Positions 1 through 9,013 of a stretch of DNA of 64,000 bases are shown piece by piece. The notes under the pieces were generated by a model. It was not told where the DNA came from, searched no databases, and saw only the letters and a list, made by a program, of their open reading frames with translations. Position 1 is the first letter of the stretch. Every line of letters begins with the position of its first letter. The stretch comes from Candidatus Rokuibacteriota bacterium (GTDB taxonomy: Bacteria; Methylomirabilota; Methylomirabilia; Rokubacteriales; CSP1-6). The stretch is from assembly GCA_003220535.1 (NCBI GenBank), contig QHSU01000088.1:1-64000 (forward strand), in the 5' to 3' direction. Position numbers and translations under genes: made by a program.

Positions 1-34
1 AAGCAGGTGCGCTACCAGGCTGCGCCACACCCCG
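1..34 (-). tRNA. tRNA-Pro, 5' part only (cut by window edge)
   Basis: On the minus strand this begins CGGGGTGTGGCGCAGCCTGG and continues through the D-arm (AGCGCACC) into the 5' strand of the anticodon stem. That is the usual start of bacterial tRNA-Pro. The anticodon lies beyond the window, so the isoacceptor cannot be read. Confidence 0.85.
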
Positions 35-85
35 GCTGCATGACGTGTCGAGTCGATCTGTCGAGTCGATCCGAATCCGACTATA

Positions 86-697
86 TCATCCGGTGAGGAG
101 GCGCCGGACCGCCGCGAGCGCCAGGCCGCGATGGCTGACGCGGGCTTTCTCTTCCTCGGAGAGCTCCGCGAACGTGCGGCCGAGGGGCGGGTAGAAGAAG
201 ACCGGGTCGTAGCCGAAGCCCCCGGCGCCGCCCGGGGCCTCCGCAATCAGCCCTTCGGCAACTCCCTCCACGACCTTCTCGGCCCGCGCCGGGCCCGCCA
301 CAGCGATCACGCACCGGAAGCGGGCGGTCCGCCGCGCCGGCTCCACGCCGCGGAGCCGTTCGAGCAAGAGGCCCCATCGCGCACGGTCGTCGAGCCCCGG
401 GCCGCCGAACCGCGCCGTATGGAGGCCCGGCGCACCTTCGAGCGCGTCCACCTCCAGCCCGGAGTCGTCGCCGAGCGCCAGCTCGCCCGTCAGCGCGACG
501 GCGGCGCGGGCTTTCTCGAGTGCGTTTTCAGCGTAAGTCAGTCCCTTCTCTTCGGGGAGCCGGCCGCCGGGAACCTCCGCGAGCAGCCGGACCTCGAACG
601 GTACGGCGCCGAGGAGCGCCACCAGCTCGCGTCCCTTGGCGGGATTGAGCGTGGCGAGGACGAGAACGGCGCTAGAGGGTGAAGGTGCGCTCGGCAC
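86..697 (-). CDS. rdgB: XTP/dITP diphosphatase (RdgB/HAM1 family)
   Basis: About 203 aa. It hydrolyses non-canonical purine nucleoside triphosphates (XTP, dITP) to the monophosphate, cleaning the nucleotide pool. Family marks are the N-terminal substrate loop LVLATLNPAKGRELVALLG, the central DDSGLEVDAL with an ARFGG shortly after, and the C-terminal GFGYDPVFFYP followed by KARVSHRG. I chose a GTG at 697 because no ATG/GTG/TTG lies nearer the conserved first strand. This start overlaps the end of rph by 26 bp, and the two genes are probably co-transcribed, as is common for rph-rdgB. The stop is at 86-88. The start is less certain than the function. Confidence 0.93.
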   Translation of the reverse strand: MPSAPSPSSAVLVLATLNPAKGRELVALLGAVPFEVRLLAEVPGGRLPEEKGLTYAENALEKARAAVALTGELALGDDSGLEVDALEGAPGLHTARFGGPGLDDRARWGLLLERLRGVEPARRTARFRCVIAVAGPARAEKVVEGVAEGLIAEAPGGAGGFGYDPVFFYPPLGRTFAELSEEEKARVSHRGLALAAVRRLLTG

Positions 698-1403
698 GCG
701 CTTCGAGGGCGCGGCGCTGGAGCCCGACGAGACGGCGGATGCCCGCCTCGGCGACCGCCAGGAGCGCGTCCAGTCGGGCTCGGCCAAAGGGCACCTGCTC
801 CGCCGTGCCCTGCACCTCGACGAACTCGCCGGCGCCGGTCATGACGACGTTCATGTCGACCTCGGCAGTCGAGTCCTCGACGTAGTTCAGGTCGAGCACC
901 GCCTGACCCTGGACGACGCCGACACTGATCGCGCCGACGCAGTCGCGGATCGCGGCCGTCGGTTGCAGCCCGGGGATGCGCGTGATGGCGTCGGCCACCG
1001 CGATGAAGCCGCCGGTGATGGCCGCGGTGCGTGTGCCGCCATCGGCCTGGATCACGTCGCAGTCGACCCACACCGTCCGCTCGCCGAGCTTGCTTCGATC
1101 GATGACCGCCCGCAGCGCTCGTCCGACGAGCCGCTGGATCTCCTGCGACCGGCCGCTCGGGCCGCGGTTCTCCCGGGGCGTCCGCGTGTTCGTCGACCGG
1201 GGCAGCATCGCGTACTCGGCGGTGACCCACCCCTGGCCCTGCCCCTTGAGAAAGGGCGGGACCTTGTCCTCCACCGACGCCGTGCAGATGACCTTGGTTG
1301 CGCCGAACTCCACGAGCACCGAGCCCTCCGGGTGCAAGAGAAAGTCGCGCGTCACGGTGACCGGCCGGAGCTGGTCGGGGCCGCGTCCGTCGCGCCGCGG
1401 CAT
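672..1403 (-). CDS. rph: Ribonuclease PH
   Basis: 243 aa, the normal length for RNase PH, a phosphorolytic 3'-to-5' exoribonuclease that trims tRNA 3' ends. The N-terminus RPVTVTRDFLLHPEGSVLVE, the motif AMLPRSTNTRTPRE and the phosphate-site region DCDVIQADGGTRTAAITGG are diagnostic. It starts at an ATG. The 3' end overlaps rdgB, and the start lies 4 bp after the stop of the amidase gene, so amidase-rph-rdgB probably form one operon. Confidence 0.96.
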   Translation of the reverse strand: MPRRDGRGPDQLRPVTVTRDFLLHPEGSVLVEFGATKVICTASVEDKVPPFLKGQGQGWVTAEYAMLPRSTNTRTPRENRGPSGRSQEIQRLVGRALRAVIDRSKLGERTVWVDCDVIQADGGTRTAAITGGFIAVADAITRIPGLQPTAAIRDCVGAISVGVVQGQAVLDLNYVEDSTAEVDMNVVMTGAGEFVEVQGTAEQVPFGRARLDALLAVAEAGIRRLVGLQRRALEARAERTFTL

Positions 1404-1407
1404 CGCC

Positions 1408-2871
1408 TCAGCGCGTCCGCGTGAGCGACGGCGACTCGACGGCCGCCCGCGCCCGCTGGTCCCAGGCGCGCTTGTACTCGGCGAGGCCGGCGAAGATCGC
1501 GCGCGCGATCTCGTCGCGGTACTTCGTGTCCTTGAGGCGCCGCTCCTCGCGGGGGTTGGTGACGAAGCCGATCTCGATCAGGATCGCCGGCATCGCCGCG
1601 CCGCCGAGGACGTAGAAGCCCGCCTGCTTGACGCCCCGGTTGGAGATGCGAAGCGACTGGGTCATCGAATCGTGGACCACCTCGGCCAGGCGCGAGGACT
1701 CGGCCTGGAACTCCGACTGGGCCAGGTCCCAGAGGATCGCCTTCACGATGTCCACACGCCCCGTGGGGCGCCCGCCCGGCTGCTCGAGCTGAACGACGCC
1801 GTTCTCGAGCGCCGCGACCTGGCGCGCGGCGCTGTCTGTCGCCTCCGACGAGAGGAAGTATGTCTCGACCCCGTCCGTCGCCGACTCGCGGTGGGCGTTG
1901 GCGTGGATCGACACGAACAGGTCCGCACGCTCGCGATTGGCGAAGCTCGTGCGGTCGCGCAGGGTGACGAAGTAGTCGGCGTCTCGCGTGAGGCGAACTT
2001 TGAGGCTGAGCCGTTCCTCGACGAGCTTCGTCACGCGACGCGTGACGTCCAGCACCAGGTCTTTCTCCATGAGCCCGGTCGGTCCCGTGGCGCCGGAGTC
2101 GTGGCCGCCGTGGCCGGCGTCGAACACGATCATCTTGAGCGGCGCCAGCTGCTCGCGGCCCTCCCGCACGGCTGGCTCGGTCGGTCGGGTGACGTCGAGC
2201 ACGAGGCGCGGGGGGTCGGCCAGGGTGGTGGCACGGATCGTCCCGGCCGTGCCCTCGAAGACCACGCGGAGGAGGCCGTCAGGCCCCGCCCGCTCCAGAC
2301 GGACCTCCGCGATGAACCCGTCGCGGACGTCGTCGGCCTGCGCGCCGCTCGTGAGGCCGATCAGTCGGACGCGCGCTTCCTTGGGTCCGCTCGATTCGAC
2401 GCGATGGGCGACGGCCGCCGACGTTTCGACGACGATACGCGTGAACGACGGATACGACCGGACCCGCAGATCCGCCAGGGCGACCTCCGCCGCCGCGGCG
2501 ACGAGCCGCACGGGGGCCGCGGCGGCCGGCGCCCCGGCCACGAGCGTGGGAAGAACGCGACCGACGAAAGACCGCGGCACCAGCCAGACCCCGTGCTTGA
2601 CCCGCACCGGCGCGTCCAGCACGACGGGCTTCCCGTTGACGAGCACCTGCGACCAGTTCCGCGTGAGAGTGACGACGTTGTCGCCCGAGCGCAGACGGGC
2701 CCGCGTGCTCACGGGGGTCGCGTCGACCCTGGTCTGCAGGGAGGCGGCCACCTTGGTGAGCTCGACGTACGGGCGGCCGTCGTGAGTGACCATGGGCAAG
2801 ACGGCGCCCGCGCTACCCGCCCAGGCGAGCAAGAGCGCGACCACAGCGCCGGCCAGGCCTCTGACGCTCAT
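1408..2871 (-). CDS. N-acetylmuramoyl-L-alanine amidase with AMIN domain (AmiC-like), exported
   Basis: 487 aa. Residues 1-24 form a signal peptide. Residues ~25-115 resemble the copper-amine-oxidase N-like stalk domain, ~130-235 an AMIN domain (septal targeting in AmiC relatives), and ~246-465 an Amidase_3 zinc hydrolase. Zinc and catalytic residues are visible: His in DAGHGGHDSG, Glu in GLMEKDLVLDV, His in SIHANAH, and Glu in AILIEIGFVTNP. It should cleave the lactyl-amide bond of peptidoglycan stem peptides in the periplasm during daughter-cell separation. It is the first gene of an amidase-rph-rdgB run. The stalk plus AMIN layout is common outside Enterobacteria. Confidence 0.92.
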   Translation of the reverse strand: MSVRGLAGAVVALLLAWAGSAGAVLPMVTHDGRPYVELTKVAASLQTRVDATPVSTRARLRSGDNVVTLTRNWSQVLVNGKPVVLDAPVRVKHGVWLVPRSFVGRVLPTLVAGAPAAAAPVRLVAAAAEVALADLRVRSYPSFTRIVVETSAAVAHRVESSGPKEARVRLIGLTSGAQADDVRDGFIAEVRLERAGPDGLLRVVFEGTAGTIRATTLADPPRLVLDVTRPTEPAVREGREQLAPLKMIVFDAGHGGHDSGATGPTGLMEKDLVLDVTRRVTKLVEERLSLKVRLTRDADYFVTLRDRTSFANRERADLFVSIHANAHRESATDGVETYFLSSEATDSAARQVAALENGVVQLEQPGGRPTGRVDIVKAILWDLAQSEFQAESSRLAEVVHDSMTQSLRISNRGVKQAGFYVLGGAAMPAILIEIGFVTNPREERRLKDTKYRDEIARAIFAGLAEYKRAWDQRARAAVESPSLTRTR

Positions 2872-2922
2872 CGGATGCCAATTCTAACAACGGAAACCTC
2901 GCGCCGGGCTCTTTAAGTGAGC

Positions 2923-3861
2923 CTAGGACGAGGACACGGCGCGGGGTCGCATGACGGCGAACGCGATGAGGCCGACGGCGATCCAGACCACCTCGCGAAT
3001 GCGTCTCACGAGGCTGAAGGAGATCGCCGTAGTCGACGAGAGCCCGAGCGCCACGAAGGTCGCCAGGAAGCCGCCCTCGAGCACCCCGAGGCTCGCCGGA
3101 ATCAGAAACGTCGCGACCTTGATCGCCGTGCCGAATGCTTCGATCACGGTGGCGGTCGCGAGCGACACTTCGCTGCCGAGGAACTTCAGGATGAGCCACG
3201 TCTCGACCGAGCCCAGGAGCCAGGCAACGAAGTGGAAGCCGATCGAGAGCACCAATCGCCGAGGCGCGGTCCGGTAGAACTCGCCGAGCGCGTCGTCGAC
3301 GCGCCCGAGCGTCGCGCGCCCCCGTACGGCGCGGACGCCGCAGCGCTCGAGCAGCCGCCACGCCCACCCGAGCATGCCGCGCGTCTGCACCAGGACGAAC
3401 ACCGCGAGGGCGACCGCCTCGATGGCCAGGAGCCAGAGCATGCCGTAGAGCAGGAGCGAGCCGCTCAGGACGGTTCGCCACGCCACCACGACTCCCAGGA
3501 GGAGATAGAGTCCCTGAGCCAGCGTGATCGTGGTCTTCGCGACGATGACCGAGGCGAGGCTTGCATCGATCGGCGCGTGACCGCGCAGGAGCCAGGCCTT
3601 GACGGCCTCACCTCCGAGCGCGGCGGTCGGCGTCGTCAGGTTGAAGGCCTCCCCAGCGAGCCGCGCCACGACCAGCGCTCGGAAGTCGACGGCCTCGCGC
3701 AGGAAGGCGAAGCGCCAGCCGAGCGTGTCGAACAGCATCACGAGCGCGACCGGAAAACAGAGGATGATCCCCAGCCGCCAGGAAAGGTCCGTGATCGAAG
3801 CCAGGACGGTCGCGGGATCGTTCTGGGCGACCAGCGTGGCGAGCAGCGCCACACCGAGCAC
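2923..3861 (-). CDS. Lysylphosphatidylglycerol synthase TM-like / flippase-like membrane protein (UPF0104)
   Basis: About 312 aa, with eight or so hydrophobic segments and the family pattern FNLTTPTAALGGEAVKAWLL near residue 75. Such proteins (MprF N-terminal domain, AglD, HpnL relatives) are thought to move lipid-linked or phospho-head-group molecules across the membrane. The GTG at 3861 is the first standard start. Homologous-looking sequence (LRYLRVALL) continues upstream to a CTG at 3888, 1 nt after the CopD-like stop, so translation may begin there. It is the last gene of the eight-gene run that starts at 11253 and is a plausible exporter for that pathway. Substrate unknown. Confidence 0.8.
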   Translation of the reverse strand: MLGVALLATLVAQNDPATVLASITDLSWRLGIILCFPVALVMLFDTLGWRFAFLREAVDFRALVVARLAGEAFNLTTPTAALGGEAVKAWLLRGHAPIDASLASVIVAKTTITLAQGLYLLLGVVVAWRTVLSGSLLLYGMLWLLAIEAVALAVFVLVQTRGMLGWAWRLLERCGVRAVRGRATLGRVDDALGEFYRTAPRRLVLSIGFHFVAWLLGSVETWLILKFLGSEVSLATATVIEAFGTAIKVATFLIPASLGVLEGGFLATFVALGLSSTTAISFSLVRRIREVVWIAVGLIAFAVMRPRAVSSS

Positions 3862-3889
3862 CAGGAGGGCGACGCGAAGGTATCTCAGC

Positions 3890-5464
3890 TCAGCTTTCCC
3901 GATAGAAGACGAGGACGACGCCCACCAGCGTGAACGCCAGCGGCCAGATACGACGCGGAAGCCGGCCGGCGGGCGCCGGCAGCCGCAGCTCGAGCCAGCG
4001 TCCCCATCCCGCGGTCATGGCCAGCATGCCCAGAGGAACGTGCGTGACCTCGATCAGGAACTCCTCCTTGAGATTCAGCCCGGCGTGCGAATGGGTGAGG
4101 AGGAGCCCGCCGCCGACGGCGCACAGCAGAGGAAAGATGAGCGCGGCGCCGGGGACCCGGAGCCGATCCGTGCGGACCAGCCACTCGAAGACGCCGAAGG
4201 CGACGACCAGGAGGACGAACACGCGGTGCTGGAGGACCTCGGGATACCACATGCTCTCCCAGAAGCCGAGCGGTCCGAGCGGCCAGGCGCCGGGGTCGTT
4301 GCGGACGAGCAGGAAGCCCGCGAGGCCCAGGAACACCAGCGGCCAGTGACGCGCCCAGGTCACCCGGCCTATCACGTGCACGACGGCCAGCAATCCCATG
4401 CCGAGCACGAAGAGGCCGGCGACGTGGTGGTTGAACTCCGACCACGCCCGGTCGGCGGCCGTGCGCGGCGCGTTGCGATCGTCCACCGGCATCTCCGTGA
4501 TCTTCGGCGACGTCAGCGCGGGCCACCGGGGCGTGAACCGTACGCCGACCTCGGCGAGCGGGGCACGCTCGACGACGACGTCCCGCGCGGGCGGCAACGA
4601 GGTCAGCGACGCGGCGACGAACAGCACCGTCGCGCCGAGGCCGAACTCGACCTCGACGAAGCGCCGCAATCGCGCGAGCAAGACGGGCGACCCCTCCGAC
4701 AGCCGGCGCACAGCGAAGAAGTTCGCCGCGCCGAGCACGAGGAGCCCGCCGAGGACGGTGACTTTCGTGAGGATCATCACGCCGTAGGACGTGCCGAGGA
4801 ACGCCTGCGGACCATCCACGTACGACAGCGTGAGCCCGACGCCGGCGACGACCAGCGTCGCGACGGCGACCAGGGAGACCGTGGAGAACCGCTTGAGCAG
4901 CGGCACCGACCACGCGACCTCAGCGCGCGACAGAGCGCTGACCGTGAGATGGAGCAGCCCGCCGATCCAGGCCCCCGCCGCGAGCTGGTGGAGCGCATCG
5001 AGGATCAGGAGCACCGCCCGGGGCCCGAGGCGACCCGCCGCGTGACTCGTCCAGGCGCTCCCCGCGCCAAGGAGCACCGCGAATCCGGCGAGCGCCACCC
5101 ACCACCCCAACCGCTCCGGGCGCCTCCACAGGGCCATGCAGCCGGCGACCAGCCCGGCGCACGCCAGAATCCTCGCCAGGCCCGCGCGGAAGTAGCTCGT
5201 GCCCACGATCTCCGCGAGAGGCCAGCCGGCAGTCGCGTCGCCCAGGACGGAGAGCTGGACGGCGAGGGACAGCGCTTGCGCTCCGGCCACGACCATGGCG
5301 CCCGCGGCCGTCAGCGCAAGGCTTTTCACGAGGTGCCCGCGCGCCGCCGCGCTCTCGCGGAGGGCCGGACGGAGCAGCAGCGCCGCGAACAGCACACCGC
5401 CGACGGCGAGCGCCTGGCCGCACAGGGCGAGCCCTCGGAGCAGCACGTCGACGAATCCGGCCAC
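3890..5464 (-). CDS. CopD-like integral membrane protein
   Basis: 524 aa, almost entirely hydrophobic (about 13 segments). The region around residues 150-260 carries the CopD signature: a His-bearing segment ALHQLAAGAWIGGLLHL, followed by LKRFSTVSLVAVATLVVAG and GTSYGVMILTKVTVLGGLL. Further His residues occur in FNHHVAGLF and LLTHSHAGLN. CopD-family proteins are linked to copper uptake across the inner membrane, but this protein has an extra C-terminal block of six segments and sits in a head-group-type operon, so copper transport is not assured. The start lies 6 bp after the stop of the CDP-alcohol transferase gene. Confidence 0.78.
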   Translation of the reverse strand: MAGFVDVLLRGLALCGQALAVGGVLFAALLLRPALRESAAARGHLVKSLALTAAGAMVVAGAQALSLAVQLSVLGDATAGWPLAEIVGTSYFRAGLARILACAGLVAGCMALWRRPERLGWWVALAGFAVLLGAGSAWTSHAAGRLGPRAVLLILDALHQLAAGAWIGGLLHLTVSALSRAEVAWSVPLLKRFSTVSLVAVATLVVAGVGLTLSYVDGPQAFLGTSYGVMILTKVTVLGGLLVLGAANFFAVRRLSEGSPVLLARLRRFVEVEFGLGATVLFVAASLTSLPPARDVVVERAPLAEVGVRFTPRWPALTSPKITEMPVDDRNAPRTAADRAWSEFNHHVAGLFVLGMGLLAVVHVIGRVTWARHWPLVFLGLAGFLLVRNDPGAWPLGPLGFWESMWYPEVLQHRVFVLLVVAFGVFEWLVRTDRLRVPGAALIFPLLCAVGGGLLLTHSHAGLNLKEEFLIEVTHVPLGMLAMTAGWGRWLELRLPAPAGRLPRRIWPLAFTLVGVVLVFYRES

Positions 5465-5470
5465 GGCGCC

Positions 5471-6622
5471 TCAGGCGCGCCGCCGCGCGCCGACCCACAG
5501 GAGCAGGAGGAAGAAGATCGGCGTGCCGGCGGACGCGAGGATCAGAACCCAGTGGGCCTTCCCGACGGCCGCCAGCGCGATCACTAGATAGATGAAGTCG
5601 CGATGGGAGAATGCCTCCGTCAGGCGCGCCGTCCACGTGGCGTCGCCGCCAAGCGCGGTGTCCAGCATGGTCCGGCGCGACGCACAGGCCGCGGCCCCGA
5701 GAGTCCCGACGACCGCGAGCGCGCCGAGCGCCAGCGGCCACGTCGCTTCCTGGGCGAGGGCCAAGCCGACCGCCATGCACACGAACACCGCGACGTGCAC
5801 GACGTTGTCGCCCCAGAAGTCGAGGATGGCGCCGTGCGGCGACTCCATGAACTTGAGCCGCGCCAGCTCGCCGTCGCAGCCGTCGAGGATCGAATGCGCC
5901 AGGAACAGGAGCGCGCCGGCCAGCTGATACGCGGGCGACGACGACAGGAAGAACGGCGCGCCCAGGAGCCCGACCGCGAGGCTCACGAGCGTCATGGCGT
6001 CGGGCGTCACGTGCGTGGCGGCCAGCCGGCGCGTGAGCGCCAGCGAGATCTTCCGCTCGACGTGGCGCGACATGAACCCCTCGCGCTGCTTGATCAGGCT
6101 CCGGAGGAGCCAGGTCTCGGCCAGCTTCGTGTCGGACGACGCCGTGAGCGGGAAGCGCCCCGTACCGTCGGCCTCGAGGCTCGCCCAGCCGAACCGAGCG
6201 CGCAGCGCCGCCACGAGCTCCCCAACGCCGCGGCAGCGCGCCGCCGCGGCGAGCACGGCTGCCGGATCCTCGGTGTCGATCATCGCGGTCATCGACGCGT
6301 CGACGTAGAGCCGCTCGGTCTCGATCTCCGCGTCGCGGAGTGCCAGGAGCCATCGTGGCTGGGGCACGACGTTGGCGGGGAGGATCACGATCCGCCGTCG
6401 CGAGTCGGGCGCCGGGGAGGCGTCGGTCAGCGCGGTCGCCGCGGTCCCGCCGGGGAGGCCGGCGCCAGCGTCGGGATCCTGCACGATCACGCGCGCGAAC
6501 CCCGCGCGGGTGCCGGCGAGGACAATCCGCCGCAGCAACGGGAGCCCCGCGACCACCGCGTCCGGCGACACGCTGGCGCTCACGCCGGGCTCGGGTGGGA
6601 CGACGAGGAGCAGGCTTTCCAC
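5471..6622 (-). CDS. CDP-alcohol phosphatidyltransferase with N-terminal nucleotidyltransferase-like domain
   Basis: About 384 aa from the GTG at 6622; a CTG at 6655 that overlaps the upstream stop is an alternative. The C-terminal half is a membrane CDP-OH-P transferase with the complete motif: DGCDGELAR followed by G and DFWGD (D-x2-DG-x2-AR-x8-9-G-x3-D-x3-D). The N-terminal ~170 residues resemble a nucleotidyltransferase fold (LPLLRRIVLAGTRAGFARVIV) but lack a clear GxGxR nucleotide loop. The architecture recalls IPCT/DIPPS bifunctional enzymes of di-inositol-phosphate synthesis. A separate nucleotidyltransferase at 9866-10567 may supply the missing activity. Likely reaction: transfer of a phospho-alcohol from a CDP-alcohol to a second alcohol or phosphate, releasing CMP. 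Confidence 0.85.
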   Translation of the reverse strand: MESLLLVVPPEPGVSASVSPDAVVAGLPLLRRIVLAGTRAGFARVIVQDPDAGAGLPGGTAATALTDASPAPDSRRRIVILPANVVPQPRWLLALRDAEIETERLYVDASMTAMIDTEDPAAVLAAAARCRGVGELVAALRARFGWASLEADGTGRFPLTASSDTKLAETWLLRSLIKQREGFMSRHVERKISLALTRRLAATHVTPDAMTLVSLAVGLLGAPFFLSSSPAYQLAGALLFLAHSILDGCDGELARLKFMESPHGAILDFWGDNVVHVAVFVCMAVGLALAQEATWPLALGALAVVGTLGAAACASRRTMLDTALGGDATWTARLTEAFSHRDFIYLVIALAAVGKAHWVLILASAGTPIFFLLLLWVGARRRA

Positions 6623-6651
6623 CGACCGCGCGGAGACGGCGACCGCAGTCG

Positions 6652-7683
6652 TCAGGTCAGGACTCCGGAGACCGCGACGTCGCGCCCCCCTTGCCGGCTC
6701 GACTCGCGGGCGCCGTGCTCGAGCGCGACGCAGAGCGTCGCCTCGGCGAGGTTCGCCCCACGCGGGCCCGCCCCCGTCGCTTCGGCGAGGAACTGGCGCG
6801 CCACTGCGTCGAACCAATCCGGGTGATGCGAGCCGTCGGACATGGCCGGCGGGCACGGCCAAGCGCGATCGACGCCCCGTCCGTCACCCTTCAAGACCAG
6901 GGTGTCGTCCCGCAGCTCGAGCACGCCCGTGGTCCCACGGACCTCGGCCCAATTCCGCCTGACGTCCGACGCCCAGGTCAACAAGATCTCGGCGGTCGCT
7001 TCGGCGAAGGTCACACGGACACTCGCCGTGTCTTCCACGTCCCACGAGACGTGGCGTCGCCGCTCCAGCCTGGCGCTCACCGACAGCGGCGACTCGCCGA
7101 CCCATCGATTGACGACGTAGAACACGTGCCAGCCGTGATCGGTGAGGACCCCGCCGCCGGCGACGGCAGGATCGACCCGCCAGTTCCCGTTGCGCTCGTC
7201 GCCCGCCGACGCGGGGCGGGTGCGGAGGGTGTGCCAGACCACGTGGTTGACCCGCCCGATGCGACCTTCACGGATCAGCTCCGCCGTTCGGTGCACGATC
7301 GGCGCGTGGTGCCAGTTGTGGACGGTGTAGAGCGCGCGCTCCATCTTCGCCGCCAGGCGCGCGAGCGGCGCCAGGTCGTCGAGGTCGCCGACCAGCGGCT
7401 TCTCGCAGAGCACGTGCAGGCCGCGCTCGAGCGCGCTCCGAATCAGCGGCGCGTGGCTCCGGGGGGGCGTGCAGATGTCGACGAAGTCCAGCGCGGCCTC
7501 GGCGAGGAGCTCGGCCGGCGTCGCGTACCAGCGCGCGCCGGGCGCATGCGCGTCCAGGAAGGCTCGCTGCTCGGGCCGCGAGTCGGTGACGCCGACGATC
7601 TCGACGTCACGCCGGCGGCGCCAGCCGGGCAGGTGACCGTGAAGGGCGACGTTGCCCAGGCCGATGATCGCGCCGCGCAGCAT
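6652..7683 (-). CDS. Gfo/Idh/MocA family NAD(P)-dependent oxidoreductase
   Basis: 343 aa. The Rossmann loop is at the N-terminus (LRGAIIGLGNVALHGHLPGW), and the family motif follows at ~95 (LHVLCEKPLVGD, with the conserved EKP). A C-terminal alpha/beta dimerisation domain follows. Relatives oxidise or reduce a hydroxyl on sugars or cyclitols. It lies 1 bp after the aminotransferase stop, so a ketone made here could be the amino acceptor of that enzyme. The substrate cannot be read from the sequence. Confidence 0.9.
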   Translation of the reverse strand: MLRGAIIGLGNVALHGHLPGWRRRRDVEIVGVTDSRPEQRAFLDAHAPGARWYATPAELLAEAALDFVDICTPPRSHAPLIRSALERGLHVLCEKPLVGDLDDLAPLARLAAKMERALYTVHNWHHAPIVHRTAELIREGRIGRVNHVVWHTLRTRPASAGDERNGNWRVDPAVAGGGVLTDHGWHVFYVVNRWVGESPLSVSARLERRRHVSWDVEDTASVRVTFAEATAEILLTWASDVRRNWAEVRGTTGVLELRDDTLVLKGDGRGVDRAWPCPPAMSDGSHHPDWFDAVARQFLAEATGAGPRGANLAEATLCVALEHGARESSRQGGRDVAVSGVLT

Positions 7684-7684
7684 G

Positions 7685-9013
7685 CTACTGGAGCCCGTGG
7701 TCTCGCACGACCGCCTCCAGCGCCTCGTCCAGGATGGCGAGCCCCGCCAGCGCCGTATCCTCGCGGATGGTGAGCGGCGGGTTGATGCGGACCGAGGGCG
7801 CGTAGGTCATCGAGACGAGCCCGCGGCGGAGACATTCCTGGTAGAGCGCCTGCGTCACGGTCTTCGAGAGCGGCTCCTTCGTCGTCCGGTCGCGGACCAG
7901 CTCGATGCCGAGCATCAGGCCCCGGCCCCGGACCTCGCCCACGCACCGGTACTTCTCCTTCAGCGCCTCGAGGCGGCCGAGCATCACCTTGCCCACGCGC
8001 TCGGCGTTCTTGACCAGGTCCTGCTTCAGGATGATCTCGAGCGAGGCGAGGCCGGCGGCGGCCGCGAGCGGGTTCCCCCCGTAGCTGGACGAGGCGGCGC
8101 TCGGGTTGGACCAGGGCTTGGCCGCGGTGATCGTGTCGGAGGAGATCACGGCCGCGAGCGGGAAGCCGCCGCCCATCCCCTTGCCGACCGTTATGATGTC
8201 CGGCACGACGCCGTCGTGATCGCAGCCCCACATGGCGCCGGTGCGGCCGAATCCCGAGATCATTTCGTCGCTGATCAGCAGAGCTCCGTGCTCCCTGGCG
8301 ATCGCCTGGACCGCGCGCAGAAACCCATCGGGCGGGATGATGTTCCCGGCGGTGCCCTGCATGGGCTCGACGATGATCGCGCCGATCTCGCCGGCGGTCT
8401 GGTAGCGGATGACGTCGCGCACGAACTCCGCGCACGCGATGCCGCAGTCCGGATACCGGAGCTTGAGCGGGCAGCGATAGCAGTCGGCGTACGGAGCGAG
8501 ATAGCGGCCCGGGACGAACGGCCCGAGGTGGTGCTTGAACTCGCTGCCGAGCAGCGGCAACACGCCGGCGGTCTTGCCGTGGAAGCCGCCCCAGAACCCG
8601 AGCACCTCGGACTTGCCGCTCGCCGCGTGCGCGAGCCGTAGCGCGGCCTCGACCGCCTCGGCGCCGCCGGAGAACATCTGGATGCGCGTCAGGCCCTCGG
8701 GCGTGACGGAGGCCACCAGGTCGAGAAACTTCGCGCGCGTCTCCGTCGTGAAGCTGCCGAACGTGAGTCGCTCGACCTGGCGCTTGAGCGCCTCCACGTA
8801 GTGGGGATGGCAGTGACCGACGCTGCCCACCGCGATGCCGGCGATGAAGTCGATGTACTCGTTGCCGTCCTCGTCGATCAGGGTGCAATCGACGCCGCGC
8901 GCCATCGCGAGGCCGGCGTAGAGCGAAAAGCCCTGCGAGCCCGGCGAGAGGTAGCGCCGCTCCTGGGCGACGATCTTCTGCGAGCGTGGACCGACCTCGC
9001 GTCGCTCCGTCAC
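7685..9013 (-). CDS. Class III PLP-dependent aminotransferase
   Basis: 442 aa. Motifs of fold-type I, subgroup III: LLISDEMISGFGRTG (PLP-phosphate and ring contact, Asp) about 25 residues before DIITVGKGMGGGFPLAAVI, whose Lys forms the Schiff base. The length matches acetylornithine/4-aminobutyrate-type enzymes, which use a small amine donor and transfer to an aldehyde or ketone. The Cys-rich stretch ADCYRCPLKLRYPDC at ~155 is typical of a subset of these proteins. The start overlaps the ATP-grasp stop by 4 bp. In this operon it probably aminates the ketone made by the neighbouring dehydrogenase, but a catabolic role cannot be excluded. Confidence 0.9.
   Translation of the reverse strand: MTERREVGPRSQKIVAQERRYLSPGSQGFSLYAGLAMARGVDCTLIDEDGNEYIDFIAGIAVGSVGHCHPHYVEALKRQVERLTFGSFTTETRAKFLDLVASVTPEGLTRIQMFSGGAEAVEAALRLAHAASGKSEVLGFWGGFHGKTAGVLPLLGSEFKHHLGPFVPGRYLAPYADCYRCPLKLRYPDCGIACAEFVRDVIRYQTAGEIGAIIVEPMQGTAGNIIPPDGFLRAVQAIAREHGALLISDEMISGFGRTGAMWGCDHDGVVPDIITVGKGMGGGFPLAAVISSDTITAAKPWSNPSAASSSYGGNPLAAAAGLASLEIILKQDLVKNAERVGKVMLGRLEALKEKYRCVGEVRGRGLMLGIELVRDRTTKEPLSKTVTQALYQECLRRGLVSMTYAPSVRINPPLTIREDTALAGLAILDEALEAVVRDHGLQ

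Noticed and set aside
976..2916. 646-codon open frame on the plus strand
   Set aside because: Antisense to rph and the amidase; composition is Arg/Asp/His-rich shadow coding caused by high GC.
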